A stretch of DNA of 64,000 nucleotides from Cydia pomonella (lineage: Eukaryota > Arthropoda > Insecta > Lepidoptera > Tortricidae), in NCBI RefSeq assembly GCF_033807575.1, contig NC_084726.1:10912001-10976000 (forward strand), written 5' to 3'. Of this stretch, positions 35,450 through 47,589 are shown piece after piece. The position numbers and the translations under genes were made by a program. How positions within the stretch are numbered: the stretch's first letter is position 1; each line of letters begins with the position of its first letter. Below the pieces are notes generated by a model. The model searched no databases. It was given only the letters and a program-made list of their open reading frames with translations, and was not told where the DNA came from.

Positions 35450-37080
35450 CCTACTTCACAACATCATAATAATACCTCATAACAATGACACTTTGCCCCA
35501 AGGCGAAAATACTTATCACGGAAGAGCTCCATTCCGGTCTTCGTGAGCAGTTATATTTCACCAAAATAGGACGGTTTAAATGCTTGTTTTTCAGAATGAA
35601 ATAAAAATGAATATTTATAAGTATGCTCTTAAGATCTGAGGAGTTCTCTCAATCCGTTTCCTCATGGATCATCATTAGAACTCGACCTTGACACATATGC
35701 TGATAAAAACATGAACATTAACAATAAACTTGCTGAACAATCTTAACGAAGAAGACATAATTAAATATATCGCCATACGAAGTGATCGTGTCCTTGAGGT
35801 GTCCGTTCTGGGTGCCTAATGCTGGCTATCATTCATTCTTTTCAGTCCAGTGGGAGTATTTCGCCAGTATCAAGGTATTAGGAGCTTTACTCTAAAATTG
35901 TACTCTTGTAAAGCGATAGCTGGACTTTACAAGTGGCATATGGACTACCGGCCGTTGGATACAAAATGGTGGTTAAACGCGTTTCAAGATTAATTCTCCA
36001 TTCACTGCACACTACCACATTAGTTTACTCTATAACAAGCTATTGATATTACACTTTAAACAATATTAATGGGTAAAAAATAAAGGAATTAATCACTATC
36101 ATGATGGCGCTGGAACCGGAAGACCGGATGCCTATCACTCTTCTATATTAGTGCGAAAGTGACCGTTGTAATCAACGATTGGTATGTTGGCTGCGCACCC
36201 TGCTCTTCATCATCAGACCTCATCAACCTATAAGATAGATGGGTTTTCTCAACTCCTCATGGATCCAATCATCTCAACTAGACTTTGACATTAATCTGTA
36301 CTTAAGTGTACACTTGTAATCAGAAAAAATATTTCAAATTGGTTAAGTGATGATTATTATTTATTTCCAAAATAGTTGTACAGCATAACAGTATATACTA
36401 AGTCACCGCAAAACTACAAACAAATTGAAACAAAAATAGGTTAACTAATAATATTATGTAGGTACAATTACTAATTAGGCATCGACAGTTTCTAGGCAGG
36501 TTACCACACTAAGATATAACAACCACATTCAAACAGTTGAAGGACGTGCATCCATCGTCTCACAGAACCTCAACAATTCATCTCGCACTTCGCTCCACCT
36601 GCCAGCAAATAAATCACACTCGGGCGCTGATGCTAAGAGCGCATTCATGATCTTATGATTAAGAGATATTCTATATGTGTAAAATAGGTCCTAGTTACAA
36701 ATACTTTTCGTTATTCCTATGAAGTGTTAATTATTTATTATGAATGATTATGCCAATTTGATAATCATATCTCTGAAAATGCCTAGTAATTAGAAACAAA
36801 AATGCTTTGAACTATTAAGTTTTAAATAAATACATATTTGGGGACAATCTTACACAGAGAGACCTAGCCCCAAACGAAGCATAGCTATGGGTACTAGGCG
36901 ACAATATACGTACGTGTAAATACATACTTATTATATACATAGAAAACATCTATACAAGAAATATCTGTGTTAATCTATACAACAAATAACCGGCTGACGA
37001 TTTTTTTAAATTAATAACAGCATCTGAACTATCATTTGACAAAGTATCAAACGGGAGGCGATGAATTTTTTTTTGTTGTC
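35450..37080. other. No recognisable gene
   Basis: AT-rich intron-like DNA without a repeat family that I recognise. Confidence 0.4.
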
Positions 37081-37084
37081 GTGG

Positions 37085-37220
37085 AGGCGGACCTGCGTCG
37101 GCTGAATGCCAATTCATGGCAGGAAACCGCGCTGGATCGGGACAGGTGGCGTTCTCTCGTTTCGGAGGCCAAGATTCTTTTTGGATCGCTGAGCCAAAGC
37201 AGTTAGTTAGTTAGTTACGT
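37085..37220 (+). pseudogene. LINE C-terminal scrap with AGTT tail
   Basis: Reads WQETALDRDRWRSLVSEAKI, then LFGSLSQ; tail (agtt)n. Same family as 52230-52500 and 61925-62035. Confidence 0.6.
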
Positions 37221-37412
37221 GTTTCGGTGGCTGCCATTCCTCAACCCACCAACGGAGCGGCAGCTGACGTCCACGAGGGTTCATCATACCTAGCCGCTAA
37301 TCACTACACGAGTTTTCAGCCGGGAGGCGATTGGTCATAGAAATTGTTCCTGGCTCGCGGTCTAATAATAATATACCAGAAATTTTGTTAAATTTAAATA
37401 TATTGTACCTAC

Positions 37413-37448
37413 CTTATCCGTAGTCGGATTTACTATCTCATCTGGATT
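37413..37448 (-). CDS. Type-B micro-exon, 36 nt (NPDEIVNPTTDK)
   Basis: Acceptor ttttaattacag, donor GTAGGTACA. First (most 5') of the type-B exons, which share N-S/P-D-E at the start and a polar end. Upstream intron carries the block sequence with 'cgcagccgcaatgg' shared by all B blocks. Frame 1 hits TAG, so frame 0 is favoured. Confidence 0.6.
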
Positions 37449-37639
37449 CTGTAATTAAAAAAAATGCATGAAAGTGTATCAGGGACGCAGCCGCAATGGT
37501 TTAACAGAAAAGTCCTATGGACAGGCTAAAGGCCGACCTACAGTAGTACTGATCTTAGCCATCATGAACCAATGTCAAAGGTCATGATAAATTTCATGTA
37601 ATTTATCCATGCAGATTTAAAACGAGAGTGTGATGTTCG

Positions 37640-37845
37640 ATAGTAGGGGAAGGCTTTTTGGCGGTGGGTTCGTGTGACTGTCACGACCTTGGTCGTTCAC
37701 ACCCGCTACCCGCGGCGGGCAGCAGCCCGTCGCCCGCAGCGTCTGGATGGTGTGTTCGTAAATGTTCGGGAGAGGTCGGTCGTGCGTTCAGGGGACGGGG
37801 CACGAGGACACGACGGGCGGACAGCGGGTTGATAGAGTATGAATA
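37640..37845. other. GC-rich island in AT-rich DNA
   Basis: Sharply GC-rich and CpG-rich relative to surroundings. An open frame exists but resembles nothing; TE-derived or regulatory origin cannot be told apart. Confidence 0.3.
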
Positions 37846-38039
37846 AGGTAACATTTAATCAACTCGATCTTACTAAACCCTTAATTTGGCACAAAAAGAC
37901 AAGGCAGTGAGTTCAAGCCCTCCTGACCCTGAACAGTCCTAATAATTCTGGTCAGGAAAAAATATAAAAAGAGGGTCAAAAGCTATGTTCGTCAGAGCGA
38001 ACATTGCCAAATTAAGGGGATCGTTTCTACAGACATTGA

Positions 38040-38300
38040 GCGTGCCAGACACATGCCCTGCATTTTTAGGGTTTCGTAGACACCTAGAAACCCTTATAGT
38101 TTCGCCATGTCCGTCTGTCCGAGGTTTTTCTCCGTAATTGTTAGTGCTAGAAAAGCTGTAATTTGGCATGGATACATAAATTATGCATTGCGACAGTACG
38201 GTAAAATATAAACTGTAATTATTTTTCCTCCCATACAAAATGTTTTTATTTTTATCTATTTTTTGCTTTGACTCAATATTGTGGGGTCTTTCGGTCGTCT
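38040..38300 (+). repeat. Common lepidopteran dispersed repeat, other part
   Basis: 'gtttcgccatgtccgtctgt' and 'ctagaaaagctgtaatttgg' are words of a repeat often joined to the end seen at 23040-23305. Confidence 0.55.
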
Positions 38301-38876
38301 CATTGGATAGTCTTTCAAAACGAATGAACGAACAGTCGTTTTTGAGTTATTGCAAAAATATCTTCTCTTCTTAGTAAAAAAACGTACACAGCGCTGCAAA
38401 GCTACTCCTTTATGCTTGTCTTCTTCTTCTTTGTCGTTGTACTCTTTGCAGAGCGTCGTCGTCAACTGCTGACATCAGGCGCAGATGTTGCTTGCCGTAC
38501 GATTTCTCGCCATTTTTCGCGGTTGGGCATTCTGGCCAATGCCTTCAGGGGTCCTTCATGGTAGATTTGATTTGGTCAGTCTATCGCATAGGTGGCCTTT
38601 TACGCGGTCTTTTTCCGTTTGCTCTACCCTGCACCACTAGACGCTCTATAGAGTCGTTGTTTCGCCTCGAGCCTCTTGGCCGATTTTTTTACTAAAGAGT
38701 TGTCTGTCGAGTCTGCGCTGCGTTACGGTATCTGTATATGAATACATTAATAGACACTGTATAGAAGAATATTATTTTGTCTGCCACGGCACGTGTCTGG
38801 CACGCTCAATGTTTGTTGATATAAATCGACCCTTATTGTAGTCTTGCTAATCACGAATCCGTTCCAGTGAAGCTAC

Positions 38877-38918
38877 TTCCAGAAATCCACCGTACGCTTT
38901 CTTTGTAGTAGTAAAAGT
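38877..38918 (-). CDS. Divergent type-A exon, 42 nt (TFTTTKKAYGGFLE)
   Basis: Flanking intron near the donor ('aatccgttccagtgaag') matches that of the other type-A exons. Acceptor ends AAG rather than CAG; donor GTAGCTTC is weak. Frame 0 stays open with a Thr-rich start, so it may still function or be decaying. Confidence 0.35.
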
Positions 38919-39056
38919 CTTCAATAAAATGTAGTATTCCAGGGTGAGATAAGAAAGTGATTCCAAGCGAGTAGAGAATTACCTTGTCGTACACATTACA
39001 ACATTATTTATTTAATACACTCTGCGCGGAAATAAAATAATGTAGAAAAAGATTTT

Positions 39057-39335
39057 CGGCCCGATTCGAAGAATAATTAAGACACGTTTTAGATCTTGGA
39101 AAGATCTTTAAAAGATCGATAACTAGACGAAATGTCAAAATTGGCGTTTATTTCGATTCCGCTATGATCCCAATAAGATCTGTCTACGATATTTCTAACG
39201 CCAAAGTGACATTGGTTGCCTGAATCGAGCTGTTTCTGTCAATTATAGTCGTATGTCGATACAAACGGTATCTCAATTAGAACTTATCTAAACCAGAACT
39301 TATCGTTATCGTATCTCATTCTTCGAATCGGGCCG
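39057..39335. repeat. MITE with 18-bp perfect TIRs
   Basis: cggcccgattcgaagaat at the left, exact inverse at the right; 279 bp. Confidence 0.85.
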
Positions 39336-39660
39336 TTTAATTTCAAAACACACAACTTTCAGTGACAGTGCTAATGGAGCTTGTGCCTTTCGTACCTATT
39401 GGCTGTATTATGGCAAATTATGACCCCGTAGAATGCTTTACACGTGAAGGAGCCTCAGAGGCAAATTCGAACTTCTAATTACGAGTATGTATCTAATTGA
39501 TATCTTTATGTTATCATTCGTTCTCGTTCGCGTCAATACATAAAAGAACAAGTGCAAACGACATGCATATAATTTTATATCAGAATGTATGTTCGAATTT
39601 TCCTTCTTGAAACCTACCAGAATAAATATTTTGAATATTTAAATCATATGAATTTTAATA

Positions 39661-39704
39661 GTACACAAATACATATAGTGTAAGTACTATATGTATTTGT
39701 GCAC
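39661..39704. repeat. Hairpin beside an exon donor
   Basis: 19-bp stem (one mismatch) gtacacaaatacatatagt with a 6-nt loop; 18 nt beyond the 39723 donor on the minus strand. Confidence 0.85.
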
Positions 39705-39722
39705 TATAAGTATAGTACCAAC

Positions 39723-39755
39723 CTGTTCCGGGCATTTTTCACATTGGGAAAATAC
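39723..39755 (-). CDS. Micro-exon, 33 nt (VFSQCEKCPEQ)
   Basis: Acceptor tgattatttttag, donor GTTGGTAC. CxxC-containing peptide. A 19-bp-stem hairpin (39661-39704) begins 18 nt beyond the donor and could affect its use. Confidence 0.4.
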
Positions 39756-40320
39756 CTAAAAATAATCAAAAATAACATAGGTATATTCATCGTTAATTTC
39801 ATCCGATGATTATTAGGTAATCAGTCGGACCAAGTTATCTCTGCATAGAGTTTTCAGTGATAGTATGTGGAAGTGACTTAGACGGCTTAGACGGCGGTAG
39901 TGAGGCTTAGACGGACTCTATGTAATACAAACAATGCTTTTGCGTATTCCAATTTTTATCCCCGCCTCGCGTGAACGGAGGGAATGAGTCATTCTTATTT
40001 GTGGTCGACAGGGACAATTGGGAACGCACCTCGTCTCACCTGTGCCCGGCGGACAAGTAGGAATTATTCATTCCCAACTGTGCCCGGCGAAGATAAATGG
40101 GAATGAAACTATTCTCAACATCAGCAATCATGCAAAATTGTATCTGCCTCGAAAAAGCAGCGGTTTTTTCCAAGCGGCCGTCTATATTAACCATAGGAGT
40201 AAAGTATTTTTTCAAATTCCTGTGCTTGTTCAGCGTTAGGCAATGTTGCTCAAAGTTAAAGATAGTTAATATTATGAATGCAATAATAATTATATAGGTA
40301 TCTTGGGTAAGTGTAGGTAC

Positions 40321-40341
40321 CCTATTAAGCAGTAGACAGGT
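40321..40341 (-). CDS. Possible micro-exon, 21 nt (TCLLLNR)
   Basis: Acceptor tttctttttaattacag is strong; donor GTACCTAC is weaker. Phase 0, one Cys. Confidence 0.35.
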
Positions 40342-40797
40342 CTGTAATTAAAAAGAAACAATTCATTAACATCATTATGAGTATAAAAACTAAAAAGTAG
40401 ACTATCCGAAAATGGTTTTCGTCAAAGAAATACCTATGTTTAGTTTTACAGAGCTTACAAACAATAGCAACACCAAAATAAAAATTAAATAAAGAACAAA
40501 AAGCATCAATTAAAGGTAATGTGTGCTGTGTGCGTTGCAGCAAAACAAAAGGGTTCTGGCTCAGTAATACGCTCCACTCTTTCGGGTGAAGCACTGATAA
40601 TTCTGCTAGAACCCAGATCACGAACGATTCACGATGTAACAAAAAAAACATATATATACATAAATATTAAGTAGCATGCCTACAAAATAATAATAAGTGT
40701 CGTAGTATGGATTATGTAAAAGGTAAGCTTCATATCCTTAAAGAAATAACGCTCGGTCAATAAAGGGATATAAAGTATATAAATCTAATATATCTAC

Positions 40798-40824
40798 CCA
40801 GTTGTTGTACACGTTATAGCATTC
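40798..40824 (-). CDS. Micro-exon, 27 nt (ECYNVYNNW)
   Basis: Acceptor ttattttattttcag is strong, donor GTAGATATAT good. Nine codons in phase 0, aromatic-rich with one Cys. Confidence 0.5.
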
Positions 40825-40997
40825 CTGAAAATAAAATAATAATATTTAAGAAAAAAAAAACAACTTCAATGAGGGAGACCGGCGAAAGAACGATTATTGT
40901 TGGTTTTGGATTTCATACGATGAAATTAAAAAGACAGCGTCCTACGCCTAATTATGTAGAAAAAGAGGTAACATGTTTTTTTTGTCACTGCACTCAC

Positions 40998-41059
40998 CTT
41001 GACACAGTTCAGATTTGCCCTGTGGTTGACTGGTAAGATACCCGCAATAGGGTATTCGA
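40998..41059 (-). CDS. Possible exon, 62 nt, phase does not fit
   Basis: Acceptor ttatcttaaatacag and donor GTGAGTGCAG look good. Only a phase starting with one leftover base is open (peptide begins RIPYCGYLTS and ends ELCQ, two Cys); frame 0 meets TGA. Length 62 would break the phase-0 series, so it is either a decayed exon, joined to partners not identified, or chance. Confidence 0.25.
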
Positions 41060-41740
41060 CTGTATTTAAGATAAATTATTTCACGCCATGCATGAAATAA
41101 AGCACCAGATAATTATTAGAAAAACGAAATCGGATAGAAATATAAAAATATGTCTTGAAAACCGAACTGCTTGACAAACATGCAAAGAGAAAAAATTGCC
41201 AAACGTGAACTATGCATCGTTGAAGAGTTCCGTTCTGTTCATCGTCAGCAGTTCCACTTCATCAAATATCACTTTTTTTATGTAAATGCTTGATTTGTCA
41301 AAGAAAATACAAAAATCACTATATGTATGCCTTTCACATTTGAAGAGTTCACTCGATTCCTCATGGATACCATCATCAGAACTGAGTTTTGACAAAAACG
41401 GGGCTTATCTGTATATATATAAATTCAAACAAAAAAGAATTTATTAAATCGGTTCAGAAATGACGGAGTTATGGAGTAACATACATGTAAAAAAAGAAAC
41501 ATGCAACCGAATTGATAAGGAGGACCTTTTGAAATCTTGAAGTCGGTTAAAAACCCGTACAAACTTTCAATTTTCTCATGTAACTATAATCACGAAAGAC
41601 TTTTGACCAGAAGTATACTATTAGCATAATTGTGTACATCGCCATCTATGGGCAAATTGCCTAACTAATTATAGCACCCGAAAACGGGATTAAATTGCAA
41701 ATTAAATTGTAAAGGTCTGATTTTATTTTATCATTAATCT

Positions 41741-41940
41741 TTATGATAATGTTTTAAAAAATATATATTTTAGATGACTCATAGAAAAAGTATACAATAG
41801 TGATATAATCAAGCTTTTCAATCTCGTCCTTCCCCTCCCTCTCCTTCCATTTATTTTCCCTTCTATAATGTTTCTGATGAAGTGGTCGTGTCGTAACAGG
41901 TGGCCGATCATTTTTCCTCTTCTATTTTTAATAATGCTCA
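41741..41940 (-). pseudogene. RTE-like LINE C-terminal fragment, cut by foldback 2
   Basis: Reads IGHLLRHDHFIRNIIEGKIN, then GRRGRGRTR. The frame runs straight into the TTAA terminus of the foldback element, its insertion point. Confidence 0.65.
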
Positions 41941-42965
41941 TTAAGAGTCCTTATTCCTACAGACGAGCGTATTTTGTAAAATGCTTCCTTTTTCATTCAA
42001 GATTACGACGTAACTATTAGTATTTATTCAAAAACTGATAACGTACTTAAATAATCGTTTCCTAAACTAGGGGCTCCAACAGTTCAAATTTTCATTTTCT
42101 CTTTTAAACCTCTTTTTTAATGAGGTTTTTTGGGAGTCTTTTCCAAATTTTGCAGTGAGATGTGGCGTTTCGGTTCTCAATTTTGCTATAAACAAGATTC
42201 ATTTGGTACATGAATGACTACAATTTGATTCAACATATCTCGTACGAGGGGCTGGAATGATTAACAATCGAAGATTCATTTGAAAAAACTGATAAAATAC
42301 CTTCCGAGTTTTCTTCATTTTTTTGGCGAAAACAGGGTTTTATTATATTTTATTTCCGCAAATTGTACGCATATTTTGCTTTAAAAATAATATTATAGCA
42401 AACTGTAACTTTATGTTAACCTATAAAAAAAAAATCGTAACTATGGGACCTACATTGCCGTAAATTTATATTTTTTTAAAACACGTATAAATCACGCAGC
42501 AGCGACGCCCCGCTCTCAGTCCGCGCGGAGCGCGCTTAGAGGACGGACCTGTGCTCGATTGTCAGGCATTCGTTGCGATCGTAATCAGCTACGGAGTTCC
42601 GAGAAGTGCTATATACTGCGATTAGAAAATCTTAATAAAAGTTCATTTTTTACAGTATGCCTAACAGACTCGCTTATTGATGGATTTTCAGTGTTACTTT
42701 TTTTTTAATACTAAGTCGGTGGCAAACAAGCATACGGCCCGCATATGTACGCCTGCAACTCCAGAGGAGTTACATGCGCGTTGCCGACCCTAACCCCCTC
42801 CCGCCCCTCGTTGAGCTCTGGCAACCTTACTCACCGGCAGGAACACAACACTATGAGTAAGGTCTAGTGTTATTTGGCTGCGATTTTCTGAAAAACGCAT
42901 TTTCACTTGAAATTACGTTAGGGTTTGCATTATTATTTTTGACCCGGATGAAGTCCAAGTTCTCA
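41941..42965. mobile_element. Foldback element 2, unique subterminal arm starting at TTAA
   Basis: Inverted counterpart of 1498-2528, with the poly(A) retroposon at 42700-42890. Outer end TTAAGAGTCCTTATTCC. TTAA would suit a piggyBac-type target, but no transposase and no piggyBac-like terminal motif is seen. Confidence 0.8.
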
Positions 42966-44575
42966 TGATGGAGTCAGGAGTTGGTCACCAGAACTCCTAA
43001 TCTACTAATTATAATCCCATCGTGTTTGGGCTCAAAAGATTTGCCCTGACGAACACCATCGATCTAGATGAGATCCAGGGTCTCATGATGGAGTCAGGAG
43101 TTGGTCACTAGAACTCCTAATCTACTCATTATAATTCCATCGTGTTTGGGCTCAACAGAGTTGCCCTGATGAGCACCTTCAATCTAGATGAGGTCCAGGG
43201 TCTCATGATGGAGTCAGGAGCTGGTCACCAGAACTCCTAATCTACTCATCATAACTCCATCGTGTTTGGGTTCAATAGAGTTGCCCTGACGAGCACCATC
43301 AATCTAGATGAGGTCCAGGGTCTCATGATGGAGTCAGGAGCTGGTCACCAGAACTCCTAATCTACTCATCATAACTCCATCGTGTTTGGGCTCAATAGAT
43401 TTGCCCTGATGAACACCATCGATCTAGATGAGGCCCAGGGTCTCATGATGGAGTCAGGAGTTGGTCACCAGAACTCCTAAACTACTCATCATAACCTCAT
43501 CGTGTTCGGGCTCAATAGATTTGCCCTGACGAGCATCATCAATCTAGATAAAGTCCAGGGTCTCATGATGGAGTCAGGAGTTGGTCACTAGAACTCCTAA
43601 TCTACTCATTATAATTCCAACGTGTTTGGGCTCAAAAGATTTGCCCTGATGAGCGCCATCGATCTAGATGAGGTCCAGGGTCTCATGATGGAGTCAGGAG
43701 TTGGTCACCAGAACTCCTACTCTACTCATCATAACTCCATCGTGTTTGGGCTCAATAGAGTTGCCCTGACGAGCACCTTCAATCTAGATGAGGTCCAGGG
43801 TCTCATGATGGAGTCAGGAGCTGGTCACCAGAACTCCTAATCTACTCATCATAACTCCATCGTGTTTGGGTTCAATAGAGTTGCCCTGACGAGCACCATC
43901 AATCTAGATGAGGTCCAGGGTCTCATGATGGAGTCAGGAGCTGGTTACCAGAACTCCTAATCTACTCATCATAACTCCATCGTGTTTGGGCTCAATAGAT
44001 TTGCCCTGATGAACACCATCGATCTAGATGAGGCCCAGGGTCTCATGATGGAGTCAGGAGTTGGTCACCAGAACTCCTAAACTACTCATCATAACCTCAT
44101 CGTGTTTGGGCTTAATAGATTTGCCCTGACGAGCATCATCAATCTAGATAAAGTCCAGGGTCTCATGATGGAGTCAGGAGTTGGTCACTAGAACTCCTAA
44201 TCTACTCATTATAATTCCAACGTGTTTGGGCTCAAAAGATTTGCCCTGACGAGCACCATCGATCTAGATGAGGTCCAGGGTCTCATGATGGAGTCAGGAG
44301 TTGGTCACCAGAACTCCTTATCTACTCATCATAACTCCATCGTGTATGGGCTCAATAGAGTTGCCCTGACGAGCACCATCAATCTAGATCAGGTCCAGGG
44401 TCTCATGATGGACTCAGGAGTTGATCACCAGAACTCCTAGTCTATTCATCATAACTCCATCGTGTTTGGGCTCAAAAGATTTGCCCTGACGAGTACCATC
44501 GATCTAGATTAAGTCGAGGGTCTCATGATGGACTCAGTAGTTGGTCACCAGAACTCCTAATCTATTCATCATAAT
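42966..44575 (+). repeat. Foldback element 2, left 120-bp array
   Basis: About 13.5 units. 43201-43620 recurs at 43801-44220, a 600-bp higher-order repeat. In one frame each unit encodes about 39 residues broken by a single TAA, so a few mutated units give spurious 72-codon frames. Confidence 0.93.
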
Positions 44576-46030
44576 GGTAATTTGATGGTGCTTGTCGGAG
44601 TAAATATATTGAGCCCAAACACGATGGAGTTATGATAAATAGATTACGAGTTCTGGTGACCAACTCCTGACTCCATCATGAGACCCTGGACTTCATCTAG
44701 ATCGATGGTACTCGTCAGGGCAAATCTTTTGAGCCCAAACACGATGGAATTATAATGAGTAGATTAGGAGTTCTAGTGACCAACTCCTGACTCCATCATG
44801 AGACCCTGAACATCATCTAGATTGATGGTGCTCGTGAGGGCAAATCTATTGAGCCCAAACACGATGGAGTTATGATGAGTAGATTAGGAATTATGGTGAC
44901 CAACTCCTGACTCCATCATGAGACCCTGGACTTCATCTAGATCGATGGTACTCGTCAGGGCAAATCTTTTGAGCCCAAACACGATGGAATTATAATGAGT
45001 AGATTAGGAGTTCTAGTGACCAACTCCTGACTCCATCATGAGACCCTGAACATCATCTAGATTGATGGTGCTCGTGAGGGCAAATCTATTGAGCCCAAAC
45101 ACGATGGAGTTATGATGAGTAGATTAGGAATTATGGTGACCAACTCCTGACTCCATCATGAGACCCTGGACTTCATCTAGATCGATGGTACTCGTCAGGG
45201 CAAATCTTTTGAGCCCAAACACGATGGAATTATATTGAGTAGATTAGGAGTTCTGGTGACCAACTCCTGACTCCATCATGAGACCCTGGACTTCATCTAG
45301 ATCGATGGTACTCGTCAGGGCAAATCTTTTGAGCCCAAACACGATGGAATTATAATGAGTAGATTAGGAGTTCTAGTGACCAACTCCTGACTCCATCATG
45401 AGACCCTGAACATCATCTAGATTGATGGTGCTCGTGAGGGCAAATCTATTGAGCCCAAACACGATGGAGTTATGATGAGTAGATTAGGAATTATGGTGAC
45501 CAACTCCTGACTCCATCATGAGACCCTGGACTTCATCTAGATCGATGGTACTCGTCAGGGCAAATCTTTTGAGCCCAAACACGATGGAATTATATTGAGT
45601 AGATTAGGAGTTCTGGTGACCAACTCCTGACTCCATCATGAGACCCTGGACTTCATTTAGATCGATGGTACTCGTCAGGGCAAATCTATTGAGCTCGAAT
45701 ACGATGGAATTATAATGAGTAGATTAGGAGTTCTAGTGACCTACTCCTGACTCCATCATGAGACCCTGGACTTCATCTAGATTGATGGTGCTCATCAGGG
45801 TAAATCTATTGAGCCCAAACTCGATGGAGTTATGATGAGTAGATTAGGAGTTCTGGGGAGTTCTGGTGACCAACTCCTGACTTCGTCATGAGACCCTGGA
45901 CCTCATCTAGATCGATGGTGTTCGTCAGGGCAAATCTTTTGAGCCCAAGCACGATGGAATTATAATGAGTAGATTAGGAGTTCTGGTGACCAACTCCTGA
46001 CTCCATCATAAGAACCTGGATGGACTTCAT
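44576..46030 (-). repeat. Foldback element 2, right 120-bp array
   Basis: About 12 units in opposite orientation, meeting the left array at a diverged axis. Higher-order periods of 240 and 360 bp. Near 46020 it passes into 'cgggtcaaaaataataat', the start of the unique arm, lost after about 45 bp; the right arm is truncated. Confidence 0.93.
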
Positions 46031-46079
46031 TCGGGTCAAAAATAATAATACAAACCCTAACGTGATTTCAGATAACACT

Positions 46080-46430
46080 GAAACTCTATAGCACTAATGT
46101 GCGCAAACGATTGGCATCTTGACTACGCAGCATGGGTGCGTAGCCACCATGCCAATCGATACGACAACGAAACACTATCTGTCTCTCTCTCGTACTAATA
46201 TGCACAAACGATTGGCATCTTGGCTGGGCAGCATGGGTGCGTAGCCAACATGCCAAACGTTTACGATACGACAAGGAAACACTATCTGTCTCTCTATCGA
46301 ACTAATATGCGCAATCGATTGGCTTCTTGGCTAGGTATCATGAGTGCGTAGCCAACATGCCAATCGTTTACGATACGACAACGAAACACTACTCTCTCTC
46401 TATCGCACTAATATACTTTATTTATACCTG
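46080..46430. repeat. Three tandem copies of a ~105-bp hairpin unit
   Basis: Each holds cgattggcatcttgg ... gtagccaacatgccaatcg and 'cgacaacgaaacactat'. Each unit is itself palindromic. Confidence 0.8.
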
Positions 46431-46868
46431 CAGTCATTTAGTAACTTCTTCATTTTCCATTGGTGTGAAAGAGACAGAATAAAGAGCAAGGGTTATAGTA
46501 CACTCTGTAGTCTGTACACTTAGTAGTAGTGTACATAAAAAAAAAACTACTGTGCATATACAATAAAATAAAGAGTGCCCATATGATATCATATGACACT
46601 AAAATTAATGTTGCTTGAAATTATATTGAAAACTATCAAGATTATTCTAGTCTGCATTGAAACGCGCGTCGCGTTGCCGGCGCTCGCGTACCGAGCGCCA
46701 ACGCCATCTATCGAGCGTTATTTCGTGAAATCGGAGAACGCTCCAAGGATTAAGGGCTCTTAAGCTTCTCTTTTCCTTCACTCTTTTTCGGACGGCTTCA
46801 TTATCCTTAAAAAAATGTTACAAATGGTCAGTTAACAATATGTTCAGTTTCATTAGATGTCGACTTAC

Positions 46869-46883
46869 CAAGGCCGACCGCTC
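46869..46883 (-). CDS. Micro-exon, 15 nt (ERSAL)
   Basis: Strong acceptor gtcttatttttctccag and consensus donor GTAAGTCGAC bracket just five codons. The next intron downstream contains the whole 41.9-46.1 kb foldback element. Confidence 0.5.
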
Positions 46884-46904
46884 CTGGAGAAAAATAAGAC
46901 GCCA

Positions 46905-47570
46905 ATGAGGAAACCAGATCTAAAACTTGTTTTCATATAGACTTGCAATTGGCTGTCTGGTGTTGCCAGTAGATAATTTAATTTATTTTAATTTAATTTA
47001 TTTCTTTATTTCAGGCCAATTTACCCATAGATTGTTAGTTAAATACAGACTTACAATACTAGTGTTAGTAAATTTTAACCTAAAAGATAAAAGTTGACGT
47101 TTTAAGGGAAATAATAATATATAGGGATAACCGCCTCCGACACGAAAAACGAGCACTGCTGTCATTATAATATAAGGTTTTGAATAAGGTACAGGATTTA
47201 ATATTACTTTATAAACTATATGAGAAAATTATTCCAAAATCATTTACACACCCGATTTTGACCTTTTTTCTGAAAAAAAAAAACCGTACTTATTTTACGG
47301 GAAAGTGTTTAAGATTTTTCTTTTCAGTGGCTTAAGACGAAAGGGGATGACCACCCCAAAACCGCCTTTCCATACAAACGTAGTCCCCAATTTCCTCTCT
47401 GGATGTTAACATTATTGAAAATATTTTTACACAATTTGATGTGTTTTAATCATAGCTATGCCTGACCCTTAGTTTTTTTTTTTTTCATTATAATATATAT
47501 CGAAATCTATGTTTATGTCGCGCTGCGAGGGGCGGGAGTGCGTGCGTGCGATAAGGACAACTGCAGCTCA
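46905..47570. other. No recognisable gene
   Basis: AT-rich; a GTAAGT-flanked 25-nt segment at about 47060 has an in-frame stop. Confidence 0.4.
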
Positions 47571-47589
47571 GACTAAAATTCCCACGCAA

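Noticed and set aside
43622..44440. 72-codon frames in the satellite array encoding a repeated 40-residue unit
   Set aside because: Most units carry a TAA in this frame; only units with chance mutations stay open.
1..44575. A single 44-kb inverted duplication
   Set aside because: Homology stops sharply at TTAA on both inner sides and flanks differ; two insertions of a palindromic element explain it.
47064..47092. Segment with GTAAGT donor and T-rich acceptor
   Set aside because: 25 nt with an in-frame TAA; useful as a negative example of chance splice pairs.
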